Shown piece by piece: positions 26,895-35,465 of a DNA stretch of 64,000 nucleotides. The notes under the pieces are model-generated. The model ran no database searches and was not told where the DNA came from. It saw only the letters and a program-made list of their open reading frames with translations. This stretch comes from Candidatus Poribacteria bacterium. Lineage in GTDB: Bacteria; Poribacteria; WGA-4E; GCA-2687025. The stretch is taken from the NCBI GenBank assembly GCA_018644665.1, contig JABGQA010000090.1, positions 172,730 to 236,729 on the forward strand, given 5' to 3'. The first letter of the stretch is position 1. Every line of letters begins with the position of its first letter. Position numbers and translations under genes: made by a program.

Positions 26895-27644
26895 TCAGGC
26901 GGCGGCGCGCGACGCACGCCAGCCCAGCACGGCGTTCGTGGCTTCGATGACAGGGGCGGTCCAGATTCTGTCCGCGTGCTCGCCGAGATGTGCGCACAAC
27001 TCGCGGAAGTCGCCCTCGGCGACGGACAGGTGTCCGGTACCGACACCGTGGAAGGTGAGTATCGCCCACGTGCCGTTGGACGCCGACTTCTCCACGAGGC
27101 CTATCATCTCGCTGCCAGACATTCGCTCGCAGGGGTACGACCACAGGTAGCTGAGATCGACGAGGCCGGGCTGATTCGGGCTCTCCCCGCGTCCTCTCCC
27201 CGCCTTGAAGTGGCGCGCGACCACGGGCACGTAGCTCTCCTGCGTCGCTCCCTCGCCAACGAAGCACTGGTAGCAGGGATAGCAGAACGTACACTCGTCC
27301 TGCTCGGGAACGCCCTCCGCTAGGCGCGCGGCGCAGTCGAGGATGTCCGCTTCGATGTCCGCGAGTGTCGCGTCCTCCAGCCCTCCCTGGCCGGACCAGC
27401 CGAAGTTTCGAGAGCAGATGTGCTGTACCGTGTGGTTGCCGATCTCGTGCCCGCGGGCGTGCGCGTCGCGCCACGGCTTCAGCCACTCCACGTAGTCGTC
27501 GCGCGGGTTGACGTAGAACGTGCCGCGCAGTTCGTGGCTCTCCATGGCGGGTATCGCGGTAGCCATCTGCGACGGGTGACCGTCGTCGAACGTGAGCGAC
27601 ACGCATCCAGAACGGCCGTCGGGCCAAGGCATGGACTCGGGCAT
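26895..27644 (-). CDS. polysaccharide deacetylase (CE4/NodB domain)
   Basis: Protein of 249 residues with the NodB fold. Motif 1 is LTFDDGH and motif 2 is the metal-binding HTVQH; the TFHGV strand late in the sequence is motif 5-like. It removes N-acetyl groups from polysaccharide or peptidoglycan or acts on related amides. No signal peptide is visible. The Cys-rich ECTFCYPCYQCF insert (around residues 138-150) is unusual and could bind a metal. The ATG at 27644 follows AAGGAGGAG by six bases. Confidence 0.9.
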   Translation of the reverse strand: MPESMPWPDGRSGCVSLTFDDGHPSQMATAIPAMESHELRGTFYVNPRDDYVEWLKPWRDAHARGHEIGNHTVQHICSRNFGWSGQGGLEDATLADIEADILDCAARLAEGVPEQDECTFCYPCYQCFVGEGATQESYVPVVARHFKAGRGRGESPNQPGLVDLSYLWSYPCERMSGSEMIGLVEKSASNGTWAILTFHGVGTGHLSVAEGDFRELCAHLGEHADRIWTAPVIEATNAVLGWRASRAAA

Positions 27645-27778
27645 AGCAGGCTCCTCCTTCTGGTCGATTATCGTGAACCGCGGCGACCTCGACAACGGCC
27701 GCCTCGGGAACAGCATCACGCTCCATACGGACCATCGCCTGTCGTCGGCGAGCAGAGGTGTTCGGCGTCTCGGGCGGC

Positions 27779-27787
27779 TGCTATCAT
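27779..27787 (+). promoter_or_regulatory. candidate extended -10 promoter of trpD
   Basis: TGCTATCAT, with TATCAT at 27782-27787, lies about 42 bp before the trpD ATG. The -35 region has only a weak TGTTCG match at 17 bp. Confidence 0.35.
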
Positions 27788-27828
27788 GGAAGCCACGCCG
27801 ATTCCCCGCAGCCGTGGAGGCGGACAGA

Positions 27829-28845
27829 ATGATTCACGAAGCGATACAGGGGCTCGTCGACGGGCGCGATCTGACCCAGATGGACGCGACGTCCGCCATG
27901 GCCGAGATAATGACCGGCGACGCCACTCCCGCGCAGATCGGCGCGTTCGTCACGGCACTCCGTATGAAGGGCGAAACGGTCGATGAGGTGACCGGCCTCG
28001 CCGCCGCCATGCGCGGGAAGGCTACACCCATCGCCGTGACCCGGTCGCCGATCGTCGACACGTGCGGCACCGGTGGTGACGGGTCTCACACGTTCAACAT
28101 ATCGACCGCTGCCGCGTTCGTCGTTGCGGGCGCCGGCGTCGCGGTCGCTAAGCACGGCAACCGCGCCGCGTCGAGTCAGTGCGGCAGCGCGGACGTGCTC
28201 CTCGAGCTCGGAGTGAACGTGGACGCTGATCCGGAAGTCGTCGGGCGGTGTGTCGACGAGGCGGGCATCGGCTTCCTGTTCGCCGTCAAGCTGCATGGAG
28301 CGATGAAGCACGCCATCGGCCCGCGGCGAGAAATCGGCATCCGCACCGTGTTCAACATCCTTGGCCCAATGACGAACCCCGCAGGCGCGCGACACCAACT
28401 CATCGGCGTCTTCGACGCAGCTTGGACCGAACGGATCGCGGGAGCGCTGGGTCGATTGGGCAGCGACAGGGCGTTCGTCGTCCACGGGTCGGACGGGCTC
28501 GACGAGATAACGGTCACGGGGACGACACGGGTGAGCGAGTTGCGCGACGGCGCAGTGCGCACGTCTGATCTCGATCCTCGCGATCTCGGCTTCGACCTAG
28601 CCGCGGCGGACACGCTCAAGGGCGGGGACGCCGGCGAAAACGCCGGCATCCTTCGGGATGTTCTGGGCGGGGCCGCCGGGCCGCGCCGCGACATCGTACT
28701 CCTAAACGCAGCGGCGGCCCTTGTGGCTGTTGGAGCCGCGGACGACATGACGGCAGGCGTGGTCGCGGCGGCGGATTCGGTCGACTCGGGTCGGGCGGCG
28801 GAGCGCCTGGCGGACCTCGTGCGCGTCTCCAACTCAGAAACTTAG
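27829..28845 (+). CDS. trpD: anthranilate phosphoribosyltransferase
   Basis: Tryptophan pathway enzyme of 338 residues joining anthranilate to PRPP. The glycine-rich PRPP loop reads CGTGGDGSHTFNISTAAAF, followed by KHGNRAASS and GIGFLFAVKLHGAMKH. The ATG at 27829 follows GGAGG by eight bases; an open frame upstream overlaps the divergent deacetylase gene and is not used. trpC follows after 19 bp and prs, which supplies PRPP, comes next. No other trp genes are seen. Confidence 0.96.
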   Translation: MIHEAIQGLVDGRDLTQMDATSAMAEIMTGDATPAQIGAFVTALRMKGETVDEVTGLAAAMRGKATPIAVTRSPIVDTCGTGGDGSHTFNISTAAAFVVAGAGVAVAKHGNRAASSQCGSADVLLELGVNVDADPEVVGRCVDEAGIGFLFAVKLHGAMKHAIGPRREIGIRTVFNILGPMTNPAGARHQLIGVFDAAWTERIAGALGRLGSDRAFVVHGSDGLDEITVTGTTRVSELRDGAVRTSDLDPRDLGFDLAAADTLKGGDAGENAGILRDVLGGAAGPRRDIVLLNAAAALVAVGAADDMTAGVVAAADSVDSGRAAERLADLVRVSNSET

Positions 28846-28864
28846 CCGACGCAAGAAGGGCGAC

Positions 28865-29653
28865 ATGGCGCCAGCGGACATCCTGAGTCGGATCGTCGCG
28901 CACAAGCGCGTTGAGTTGGCGGCGGATCGCGCCGCGGAGCCCCTGTCCGACTTGATGCACCGCGCGCGTGACGCGGCCGCGCCGCGCGACTTCTCCAGCG
29001 CCGTGGCCGGGGACGGGGACGTCCGCCTGATCGCGGAGATTAAGAAGGCGTCTCCCAGCAAGGGCGTGATACAGCCGGATTTCGACCACCGCCGCGTCGC
29101 GCGGGAGTACGCCGAGGCCGGCGTTGACGCGATCTCGGTGTTAACGGACGAGCGGTTCTTCCAGGGCGCCCTCTCTTACATCGCGGACGTACGGGCGATC
29201 GCGGCAGTGCCGGTCCTGCGCAAGGATTTCACGCTCGATCCCTACCATGTGTGGCAGGCCCGCGCGGCCGGAGCCGACGCCATCCTGCTGATCGTCGCGA
29301 TCCTCACAGATGAAGAGCTAGCTGGCCTGTCGGACTTAGCGACCGATCTCGGCATGGCGTGCCTGGTCGAGGCCCACGACGCCGACGAGATGGCCCGCAC
29401 GGAGGCGATGGGCGCCCGCATCGTGGGCATCAACAACCGCGACTTGCGTACATTCGAGACGAGCCTCGATACCACGTTCCGGCTGCGCGACAACGCTCCC
29501 GCCGACGCCGTGCTCGTCAGCGAAAGCGGGATACGCACCGCAGACGACGTCCGCCGACTCCGTGAGGGCGGGATAGACGCCATGCTCGTGGGCGAAGCCA
29601 TCATGGCGAGCGGCGCGGCGGGCGCCAAGATCCGCGATCTGCGGGCGCGCTAG
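28865..29653 (+). CDS. trpC: indole-3-glycerol phosphate synthase
   Basis: TIM-barrel enzyme of 262 residues catalysing ring closure of CdRP to indoleglycerol phosphate. ILSRIVAHKRVEL opens it. IAEIKKASPSKG holds the catalytic Glu and Lys, then PVLRKDFTLDPYHVWQARAA, EAHD, INNRDL and VSESGI follow in order. It is cotranscribed with trpD. Confidence 0.97.
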   Translation: MAPADILSRIVAHKRVELAADRAAEPLSDLMHRARDAAAPRDFSSAVAGDGDVRLIAEIKKASPSKGVIQPDFDHRRVAREYAEAGVDAISVLTDERFFQGALSYIADVRAIAAVPVLRKDFTLDPYHVWQARAAGADAILLIVAILTDEELAGLSDLATDLGMACLVEAHDADEMARTEAMGARIVGINNRDLRTFETSLDTTFRLRDNAPADAVLVSESGIRTADDVRRLREGGIDAMLVGEAIMASGAAGAKIRDLRAR

Positions 29654-29782
29654 GCCCAGGGGGCGCCTTCGCCGCAACGGCCCCACGATCTCTCCACGTA
29701 TTACCAACATGGGTTCACCTTGCCAGGAGCGCTCGGATACCATCTGGGCGTACCCACCGTGCCAATCGAGGGGGGCGACGAT

Positions 29783-30790
29783 ATGTACGCTTCGAGCGCG
29801 CAGAACGGCGTCAGGGACCGGCTACGACTGTTCGCGGGTCGGGCCCACCCCGGGCTCGCGAAGGAAATCGCCGACCGACTCGGCGTGTCCCTCGGCAAGC
29901 TACATGTCCGGCAGTTCCCCGACACCGAGACGAAGGTGCAGATCGAGGAGAGCGTCCGCGAAGCAGACATATTCATCGTGCAGCCGACGTGCCCGCCCGT
30001 GAACGAAAACCTCATGGAGTTGCTCGTCATCCTGGACGCATTCCAAAGGGCGTCGGCCGGGTCGGTCACCGCTGTAATCCCCTACTACGGCTACGCCAAG
30101 CAGGATCGCAAGTCCACAGGACGCGAGCCCATCAGCGCGCGGCTTGTCGCCGACATCCTGACGCAGGCGGGCGCGGATCGAGTGATCTCGGTCGATCTGC
30201 ATGTCGCGCAGATCCAGGGGTTCTTCGCGATCCCCATGGACCACCTGACGGCTATGACCACGATCGCGAGCTACCTGAAGACGAAGGACCTGAGCAACGC
30301 CGTGCTCGTGTCTCCGGACGTCGGGCGTGTGAAGCTGGCGGAGAAGTACAGCGAGTTGCTCGACCTGCCGATCGTCCTGATGCACAAGCGTCGGGCAGGC
30401 GGGAGCGGCACGCCCGAGGTGATGGGGATCGTCGGCGACGTGAACGGCAAGACACCGATCATCGTCGACGACATGATCTCGACAGGCGGCACCATCCGCA
30501 CTTCGGCCGAGGCCCTGACCGAAGCCGGCGCGGACCCATGCTACATCGCGGCGACGCACGGCGTGCTCATCGGTGAGGCGCTGACGCGGCTGGACGCCGA
30601 CTGCATCCGGGAAGTGATCGTGACGAACACCGTCCCGGTGCCAGCGGAGAAGCTGGCGGCCCTGCCGAGACTGCACGTGCTCTCCATCGCGGACCTGCTG
30701 TCCGACGTGATCGGACGCATACACCGCGGCGACTCGGTGAGCGAGGTGTTCAACCGGGGCACGGAACCGCAGATCCACATTCCGGTCTGA
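29783..30790 (+). CDS. prs: ribose-phosphate pyrophosphokinase
   Basis: Makes PRPP from ribose 5-phosphate and ATP; 335 residues. Markers: FPDTETKVQIEESVR, YYGYAKQDRKSTGREPIS, the divalent-ion site VDLHVAQIQGFF, and the PRPP loop IIVDDMISTGGTI. The ATG at 29783 is taken because a GAGGGGGG tract precedes it; an earlier GTG at 29720 adds 21 residues without family support. It follows trpC by 129 bp. Confidence 0.97.
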   Translation: MYASSAQNGVRDRLRLFAGRAHPGLAKEIADRLGVSLGKLHVRQFPDTETKVQIEESVREADIFIVQPTCPPVNENLMELLVILDAFQRASAGSVTAVIPYYGYAKQDRKSTGREPISARLVADILTQAGADRVISVDLHVAQIQGFFAIPMDHLTAMTTIASYLKTKDLSNAVLVSPDVGRVKLAEKYSELLDLPIVLMHKRRAGGSGTPEVMGIVGDVNGKTPIIVDDMISTGGTIRTSAEALTEAGADPCYIAATHGVLIGEALTRLDADCIREVIVTNTVPVPAEKLAALPRLHVLSIADLLSDVIGRIHRGDSVSEVFNRGTEPQIHIPV

Positions 30791-30801
30791 TCGCACAGCG
30801 C

Positions 30802-30830
30802 GGGGCGGCGTGCCTCAGGCGCGCCGCTCC
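30802..30830. terminator. possible bidirectional hairpin between prs and the small membrane protein
   Basis: GGGGCGGCG (30802-30810) and CGCCGCTCC (30822-30830) pair over nine positions with one G-T. The loop has 11 bases and there is no T-run. It would stop both convergent transcripts, though it overlaps the 3' end of the small gene. Confidence 0.3.
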
Positions 30831-31024
30831 AGCCTTCGCCCCACGGCGAAGACAGCCATCCCTGCCAGGAAGCAGAAAAGCTCGATCCACATGGCGCGCT
30901 CGGGGCTCATGGGCCCCACGGGGGCAGCGAAGTTGGTGTGGTTACCGATGCCGATCAGCAGGCCGACGCCGAGCGAGGCGAGACCGATGAGTTCGAGCGT
31001 CTTGCCAGCATAGAACCAGATCAA
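30815..31024 (-). CDS. small hypothetical membrane protein, two helices
   Basis: Protein of 69 residues with helices at about 6-26 (LELIGLASLGVGLLIGIG) and 44-61 (MWIELFCFLAGMAVFAVG) and a basic end (GRRLERRA). The start appears to be TTG at 31024, 13 bp after the stop of the CBM9-like gene, so coupling is likely. No family recognised. Two well-formed helices and operon position are the evidence that it is real. Confidence 0.6.
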   Translation of the reverse strand: MIWFYAGKTLELIGLASLGVGLLIGIGNHTNFAAPVGPMSPERAMWIELFCFLAGMAVFAVGRRLERRA

Positions 31025-31037
31025 CGGCCGGAGACCC

Positions 31038-31751
31038 CTAGTAGAGCGTCTTCATCCGACCCCAACTCGTCTCCAGCAAGCCGTCCGACGAGACGCCGCG
31101 TTGGAAGCGGAACGTCCCGTACTCGGGTTGGCTCCGGGTCGGGCCGTTGGCGACCCAGCCGGCCTCCTGGTCGGGCCCGGTGAGGTCAACGTCGACGTAG
31201 CTGAGGTTGATGAGAAGTTCCCGCCGGTCGCGGTCGGCCATCGCATCCGTGTCGAGGCTGAGTTCGCAGATCCGGCCGTCGTAGCTCCACGCCACGAACG
31301 GGATCGCAGCATCCTCGACGGACTGCCCCTCGAATATCGGCACAGTGTACTCGCGATGCTCGTCGGCGTAGATGTCGCCGATGCCGACGATGACTCTGTC
31401 CGATCGCTCAACGAAGTCGCGGTCTTGGACGACGCTGTCGTCGTCGAATTCGATAGCGACGTATACTGACCCGTCGCGCCAGACAGCGCGGAACTCGCCG
31501 GAGAAGTCCATAGTGTTAGCCCAGGCGGCGCCAGACCTCATGTCGCGGTCCAGCTGCTGGCGGTCGACATCACGCCAGGCGGGATCGTCGACCACGCCAT
31601 CGACGATCGGAGCCGTCTTGGCCCTCTGGACGACGTACGCGCGGTCTTCGGCTGACTGCGTCTCGGAGGCGATAACATCCACGGTACTCGTGGCGAGTAA
31701 CGCCACCAATGCCGTCAATGACGCTAGGTACAGGAATCGCAGGTGTCGCAT
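31038..31751 (-). CDS. exported CBM9-like domain protein
   Basis: Protein of 237 residues. A signal peptide (LRFLYLASLTALVALLATS) precedes a domain starting IVDGVVDDPAWRDVD, the hallmark of the carbohydrate-binding module 9-like or DOMON-like beta sandwich. VWRDGSVYVAIEFDDDS and DRVIVGIGD continue it. Such domains bind sugars or, in ethylbenzene-dehydrogenase-type relatives, heme b; a ligand cannot be assigned here. The ATG at 31751 is chosen because the signal peptide begins there and a good promoter lies 40 bp upstream. A small membrane protein follows. Confidence 0.82.
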   Translation of the reverse strand: MRHLRFLYLASLTALVALLATSTVDVIASETQSAEDRAYVVQRAKTAPIVDGVVDDPAWRDVDRQQLDRDMRSGAAWANTMDFSGEFRAVWRDGSVYVAIEFDDDSVVQDRDFVERSDRVIVGIGDIYADEHREYTVPIFEGQSVEDAAIPFVAWSYDGRICELSLDTDAMADRDRRELLINLSYVDVDLTGPDQEAGWVANGPTRSQPEYGTFRFQRGVSSDGLLETSWGRMKTLY

Positions 31752-31787
31752 AGTGCCTCCCGCGTCGGGGTGGTCGTACACGGCCCT

Positions 31788-31816
31788 ACTGTAGCACGCG
31801 GGCACGCGACCGGCAA
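31788..31816 (-). promoter_or_regulatory. candidate promoter of the CBM9-like gene
   Basis: On the minus strand TTGCCG (31811-31816), a 17-bp spacer and TACAGT (31788-31793) preceded by TGC make a complete extended -10 promoter about 37 bp before the ATG. Confidence 0.5.
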
Positions 31817-32075
31817 ATGCTATGGTGAGGTCGGGGCTCACACCGCGAAGGCCGCGGGCGCGGCCGCAGAGAACATCCACTGTCTCACAGACCGGACGAC
31901 GTCGGACGACTCCAGTACAGCCGGGCTCCTGTCGTCGCCATCGCGTGTTGGATAGGATGGTCGCGCGTCCGCCCTCCTCGGGTGGGTCGGGTCTGCCGCG
32001 CTCGCCGCGGCGCCGCAGCCTCGCTTGTGCGGGCCCGCTGCACGTCGCCTTCATCTACAACGCGCCGTGGCGTCG

Positions 32076-32104
32076 TTGAGGGGTAACGGACTGTCGGATA
32101 GGAT
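32076..32104 (+). promoter_or_regulatory. candidate promoter of the nucleotidyltransferase-mqnBD operon
   Basis: TTGAGG (32076-32081), a 17-bp spacer and TAGGAT (32099-32104). The start codon lies 37 bp beyond the -10 box. Confidence 0.5.
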
Positions 32105-32140
32105 GGCCGTAGGCTGCAGCGCGGGGGAACGAACACGGCC

Positions 32141-32920
32141 ATGCAACTCCAGGCGACATATCCAACGACGGAGCACGAGCGCGCAGCAGAATGCGTGGTC
32201 GCGTTCCTCGCCGGCTACGCGGAGGTCGACGCCGTGCTGCTGGTCGGCTCGTGCACGCGTGGCAAGGGGTTCCATGACATCGACTTCGTGGCGCTGGCTG
32301 GGCCCGACACGTCCGATGACGCCCACGCGGCTCTATGGGCCGGCTGGGAGGCGTTCGACGCGGACGCGCCTGCACTGAGGGCCGTCCGCGACCTCGGCGA
32401 ATTCGGCCGCGTGGACATGGACATCATCGATGGGTCGTTCTCGCCCGACAGCCGGGGTTGGACGTCGGGCCCCTCCCAATTCGAACTCGAGGTGGGCAAC
32501 TACGTGGCGTACAGCGTGCCGCTGTTCGAGCGAGGCGACCGGTACTCCCGCCTGCGCCTCGACTGGTTGCCGCACTACGGCGACACGCTTGCTCGGGAGA
32601 GACTGCTCGAGGCACGCAAGTACTGCCTCAACAACCTGAGCCACGTTCACACGTTCGTCGAACGGGGGATCCACTTCCAGGCGTTCCACCGACTGTACGA
32701 CGCGTTCCGGGAGTTCATCCAGGCCCTGTTCATCGCGCGGAGGACGTACCCGATCGCTTACGACAAGTGGATACGCGAGCAAATCGTCGAGATCCTCGGC
32801 CTGCCCGGCCTGTACGATGCCCTGGTGGGGGTCTTGGCGATCGGTGACATCGAGAGCGACGCAGCCTCCCGACACGCCTGCGTGTTGGAGGAGTTGCTTG
32901 AGGAGTACGCGCCAGCATGA
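32141..32920 (+). CDS. nucleotidyltransferase-fold protein
   Basis: Cytoplasmic protein of 259 residues. The N-terminal half has the NTase pattern: LLVGSCTRGKGFHDIDF (GS, then DxD) and a third acidic strand GRVDMDIIDG. The C-terminal half is helical, like a HEPN or kanamycin-nucleotidyltransferase helical domain. It could transfer a nucleotide to a small molecule or protein; the substrate is unknown. Its stop overlaps the mqnB start by 4 bp (ATGA), so it is translationally coupled with two menaquinone genes. Confidence 0.82.
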   Translation: MQLQATYPTTEHERAAECVVAFLAGYAEVDAVLLVGSCTRGKGFHDIDFVALAGPDTSDDAHAALWAGWEAFDADAPALRAVRDLGEFGRVDMDIIDGSFSPDSRGWTSGPSQFELEVGNYVAYSVPLFERGDRYSRLRLDWLPHYGDTLARERLLEARKYCLNNLSHVHTFVERGIHFQAFHRLYDAFREFIQALFIARRTYPIAYDKWIREQIVEILGLPGLYDALVGVLAIGDIESDAASRHACVLEELLEEYAPA

Positions 32921-33642
32921 CGAACGACGTGCTGCTTCTGTGTGCGACCGGGGGCGAAGGGGCCGCCGTCATAGAAGCCATGGTCCATCGCGCCGACGAG
33001 CGACACGCGACTAAGACCACCCACACCGGAGTGCTCGCGGGAGAATCCTGCCGACTAGCGGTAACGGGCATCGCCGCCACGAACACCGCTCAGGCCCTGA
33101 CCCGCGAGATCGAGCGCGCGAGACCCCGGCTGGTACTGCAATTCGGGATCGGTGGCGCCTACCCTCGCGGGGGCCTTTGCATCGGCCAAGTCGCGGTAGC
33201 CTCGGAGGAGCACTACGGCGATGTCGGCGTCGAAGCCCCGGCGGGGTGGCTGGGGATGGCCGACGTTGGGTTCCCGTTGGTCGACACCGACCCGCCGGTG
33301 CACAACTGCCTTCCGATGGACGGCGCACTCGCCGCCCGAGCCGGGCGCCTCGCAGGCGCTGCCGTGGGGCCGTTTGTGACGGTGAACCGATGCTCTGGCG
33401 TCGCTGCCCTTGGTGACGAGGTCTACGGGCGTACCCTCGGCATATGCGAAAGCATGGAGGGCGCGGCGGCAGCGCACGTGTGTGCGCAGTACGGCGTCCC
33501 GATGGTCGAAATGCGAGCCGCGAGCAACATGGTCGAGGATCGGGACAAGTCCCGCTGGCGGATCGGCGATGCCATCGCAGCCATCACCCGCGCAACGCTT
33601 GCCGTCATGTCCCGACTGGACGAGCTCGAGGAGCCGCGATGA
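32917..33642 (+). CDS. mqnB: futalosine hydrolase
   Basis: Nucleosidase-fold enzyme of 241 residues of the futalosine route to menaquinone, releasing hypoxanthine (or adenine from aminodeoxyfutalosine-type relatives). QFGIGGAYPRGG, NRCSGVAALGDEVYGRT and the catalytic-side ESMEGAAAAHVCAQYGVP are the family landmarks. It overlaps mqnD by 4 bp, which supports the assignment. mqnA, mqnC and mqnE are not in the window. Confidence 0.93.
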   Translation: MTNDVLLLCATGGEGAAVIEAMVHRADERHATKTTHTGVLAGESCRLAVTGIAATNTAQALTREIERARPRLVLQFGIGGAYPRGGLCIGQVAVASEEHYGDVGVEAPAGWLGMADVGFPLVDTDPPVHNCLPMDGALAARAGRLAGAAVGPFVTVNRCSGVAALGDEVYGRTLGICESMEGAAAAHVCAQYGVPMVEMRAASNMVEDRDKSRWRIGDAIAAITRATLAVMSRLDELEEPR

Positions 33643-34481
33643 ACAGCGCGAACACGTTCACGCTGGGTTATTCGCCCTGTCCGAACGACACCTTCATATT
33701 CAGCGCCTGGGTCAACGGACTGTTGGGCGATGCCCCACCCGTGGATGTGCGGTACGAGGACATCAGGACACTGAACAACCTAGCGCTCGCCTCCGCGCTA
33801 GACGTCATCAAGGTGTCGTTCCACGTATTCGGCCACCTGCGCGAGGACTACTGCCTACTCCACGCTGGGGGCGCACTCGGCCGTGGGTGCGGCCCGCTAG
33901 TCGTGGCCCGCGAGCCCCTGACACCGCGAGAGCTACGTGGGAAACGGATTGCCATACCCGGCGAGCGTACCACAGCCGCGCTCCTGCTGCGGCTGTTCGA
34001 CGTGGAGCTGATCGACCTGCACGTGATGGCGTTCGACAACATCATGACAGCGACGCGCGACGGCGCCGTCGATGCCGGACTCATCATCCACGAAAGCCGC
34101 TTCACATACCCTCAGTACGGCCTGCACGAAGTCATCGACCTTGGGGAATGGTGGGAGAGCGAGACTGGTCACGCGATTCCGCTCGGGGGGATCGTCGCAC
34201 GCAGGTCCCTGGGCGGCGAGAGGATTCGCACGATCGATGGCGCGATCCGCAGCAGCCTAGGCCGCGCGTACGAGCGCCCGGACGATATCTGGGACACAGT
34301 GCGCGCCCACGCGCAAGAGATGGACGACGACGTGATGCGCCAGCACATCGACCTGTACGTCAACGACTTCACGCGGGATTACGGCGAGGAAGGCGAGGCC
34401 GCGATCATGCACCTCCTCGCCCAGGCAGAAGAGATCGGCGCCGTTCCGACGAGTGACCTGCCGCTGTTTGCCCCGGAATGA
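33639..34481 (+). CDS. mqnD: 1,4-dihydroxy-6-naphthoate synthase
   Basis: Menaquinone futalosine pathway enzyme of 280 residues with a periplasmic-binding-protein fold, forming dihydroxynaphthoate from cyclic dehypoxanthinyl futalosine. It starts TLGYSPCPNDTFIFSAW. VIKVSFHVFGHL, then GERTTAALLL and DAGLIIHESRFTY, match MqnD. The start ATG overlaps the mqnB stop. It is convergent with a PhyH gene 22 bp away. Confidence 0.95.
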   Translation: MNSANTFTLGYSPCPNDTFIFSAWVNGLLGDAPPVDVRYEDIRTLNNLALASALDVIKVSFHVFGHLREDYCLLHAGGALGRGCGPLVVAREPLTPRELRGKRIAIPGERTTAALLLRLFDVELIDLHVMAFDNIMTATRDGAVDAGLIIHESRFTYPQYGLHEVIDLGEWWESETGHAIPLGGIVARRSLGGERIRTIDGAIRSSLGRAYERPDDIWDTVRAHAQEMDDDVMRQHIDLYVNDFTRDYGEEGEAAIMHLLAQAEEIGAVPTSDLPLFAPE

Positions 34482-34503
34482 TGACCGGCGAGGCCGGCCG
34501 GCG

Positions 34504-35319
34504 TCAGCGTGGGTACACGACCGGGTTGATGTCGGTCGCGGCGACATCGCCCGGCTTAAGGCCGGGAAACCACGTGCGAAGGTCGTTCAGTTGGTTCTCG
34601 TTCGCGGGTTCGGTGGTAACGGCGCCGTCAGCATAGTAGATGATGGTCATCACCTCGCGATCCGCGTCGCTGTCGTTGCCCGGCGCGGAGTGCAGCGTCC
34701 AGCCCGCGTGGAACGTGACGTCCCCTGCTGACATGTCCACCGGCTCCGACAGGCGGAATCCCTTATCCAGCACGTGCGCGCGAAGCTTCTCCTCCGACTC
34801 GTCCGAAATCGGCAGGTCGCCGACGAACCCGTCGACGTGTGACCCCGAGGCGAACGTCATCACGCCCATCTCGACGCTCACATCCACGAGCGGCATCCAC
34901 ATAGTCACGGTGTTCGTGGTCCCAAGCGGCCAGTAGTACTGGTCCTGGTGCCAGGGCGTCAGGCCGCCTCCTGCCTCCTTGTACAGCGCCTGATCGTGGT
35001 ACAGGCGCACACGGTCAACACCCATGAGTTCCGCCGCGATGCGAGCGAAGCGCCGCGCCAGCGTGTACCCCTTCACGCCCTCGTCGACGAGCCACAGATT
35101 CATGGTCTGTAGGAACGCCTTGCCGTAGGTGTCCCGCTCGGCCATCGGCCGGTCTTCGGAGTTGTGCTGCGCGACAGCGGAAGTGATAACGCTGCGGTAA
35201 GCGCTCACCTCGTCACGGGACGCCGCGCCCCTCAGAAGGACGTGCCCGTCACGTTGGTAGGCGACGCATTCGTCCACCCCCAACTCGTAATCCGAAGACA
35301 GGTCGGGAAGACTCGGCAT
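34504..35319 (-). CDS. phytanoyl-CoA dioxygenase (PhyH) family protein
   Basis: Putative Fe(II)/2-oxoglutarate oxygenase of 271 residues. The iron motif is WHQDQYYWPLG (HxD) and the distal His lies in TLHSAPGN. The co-substrate Arg is not certain by eye. The true substrate of such bacterial enzymes is seldom phytanoyl-CoA. It has its own promoter and no operon partner. A second, distinct PhyH gene lies at 51.7 kb. Confidence 0.92.
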   Translation of the reverse strand: MPSLPDLSSDYELGVDECVAYQRDGHVLLRGAASRDEVSAYRSVITSAVAQHNSEDRPMAERDTYGKAFLQTMNLWLVDEGVKGYTLARRFARIAAELMGVDRVRLYHDQALYKEAGGGLTPWHQDQYYWPLGTTNTVTMWMPLVDVSVEMGVMTFASGSHVDGFVGDLPISDESEEKLRAHVLDKGFRLSEPVDMSAGDVTFHAGWTLHSAPGNDSDADREVMTIIYYADGAVTTEPANENQLNDLRTWFPGLKPGDVAATDINPVVYPR

Positions 35320-35372
35320 CGGCGTTTGGTCTCCGGGTAGTGTCGCGGTCAGCGTCTAGCGGCGGCGATGGC

Positions 35373-35402
35373 AGTATAGGCGCGGCCGTCACGGTGCGAC
35401 AA
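35373..35402 (-). promoter_or_regulatory. candidate promoter of the first PhyH gene
   Basis: On the minus strand TTGTCG (35397-35402), an 18-bp spacer and TATACT (35373-35378), about 54 bp before the ATG at 35319. Confidence 0.45.
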
Positions 35403-35465
35403 CGCGCAGCCGGCGGGCGGCTCACGGCGGCCGACGCCGGACAGTCCGAGCAGCGAGGGCGGAGC

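Larger units (their letters stand above)
31752..32140. other. divergent intergenic region, 389 bp
   Basis: Between the CBM9-like gene and the nucleotidyltransferase gene. It holds one promoter candidate in each direction and two copies of GGATAGGATGG (31950-31960 and 32097-32107). No RNA gene or riboswitch fold was recognised, and its open frames look like shadows. Confidence 0.5.

Noticed and set aside
31950..32107. GGATAGGATGG repeated at 31950 and 32097 as a regulatory pair
   Set aside because: The second copy is explained by the -10 box TAGGAT. The first has no -35, and eleven bases twice in 150 bp can arise by chance.
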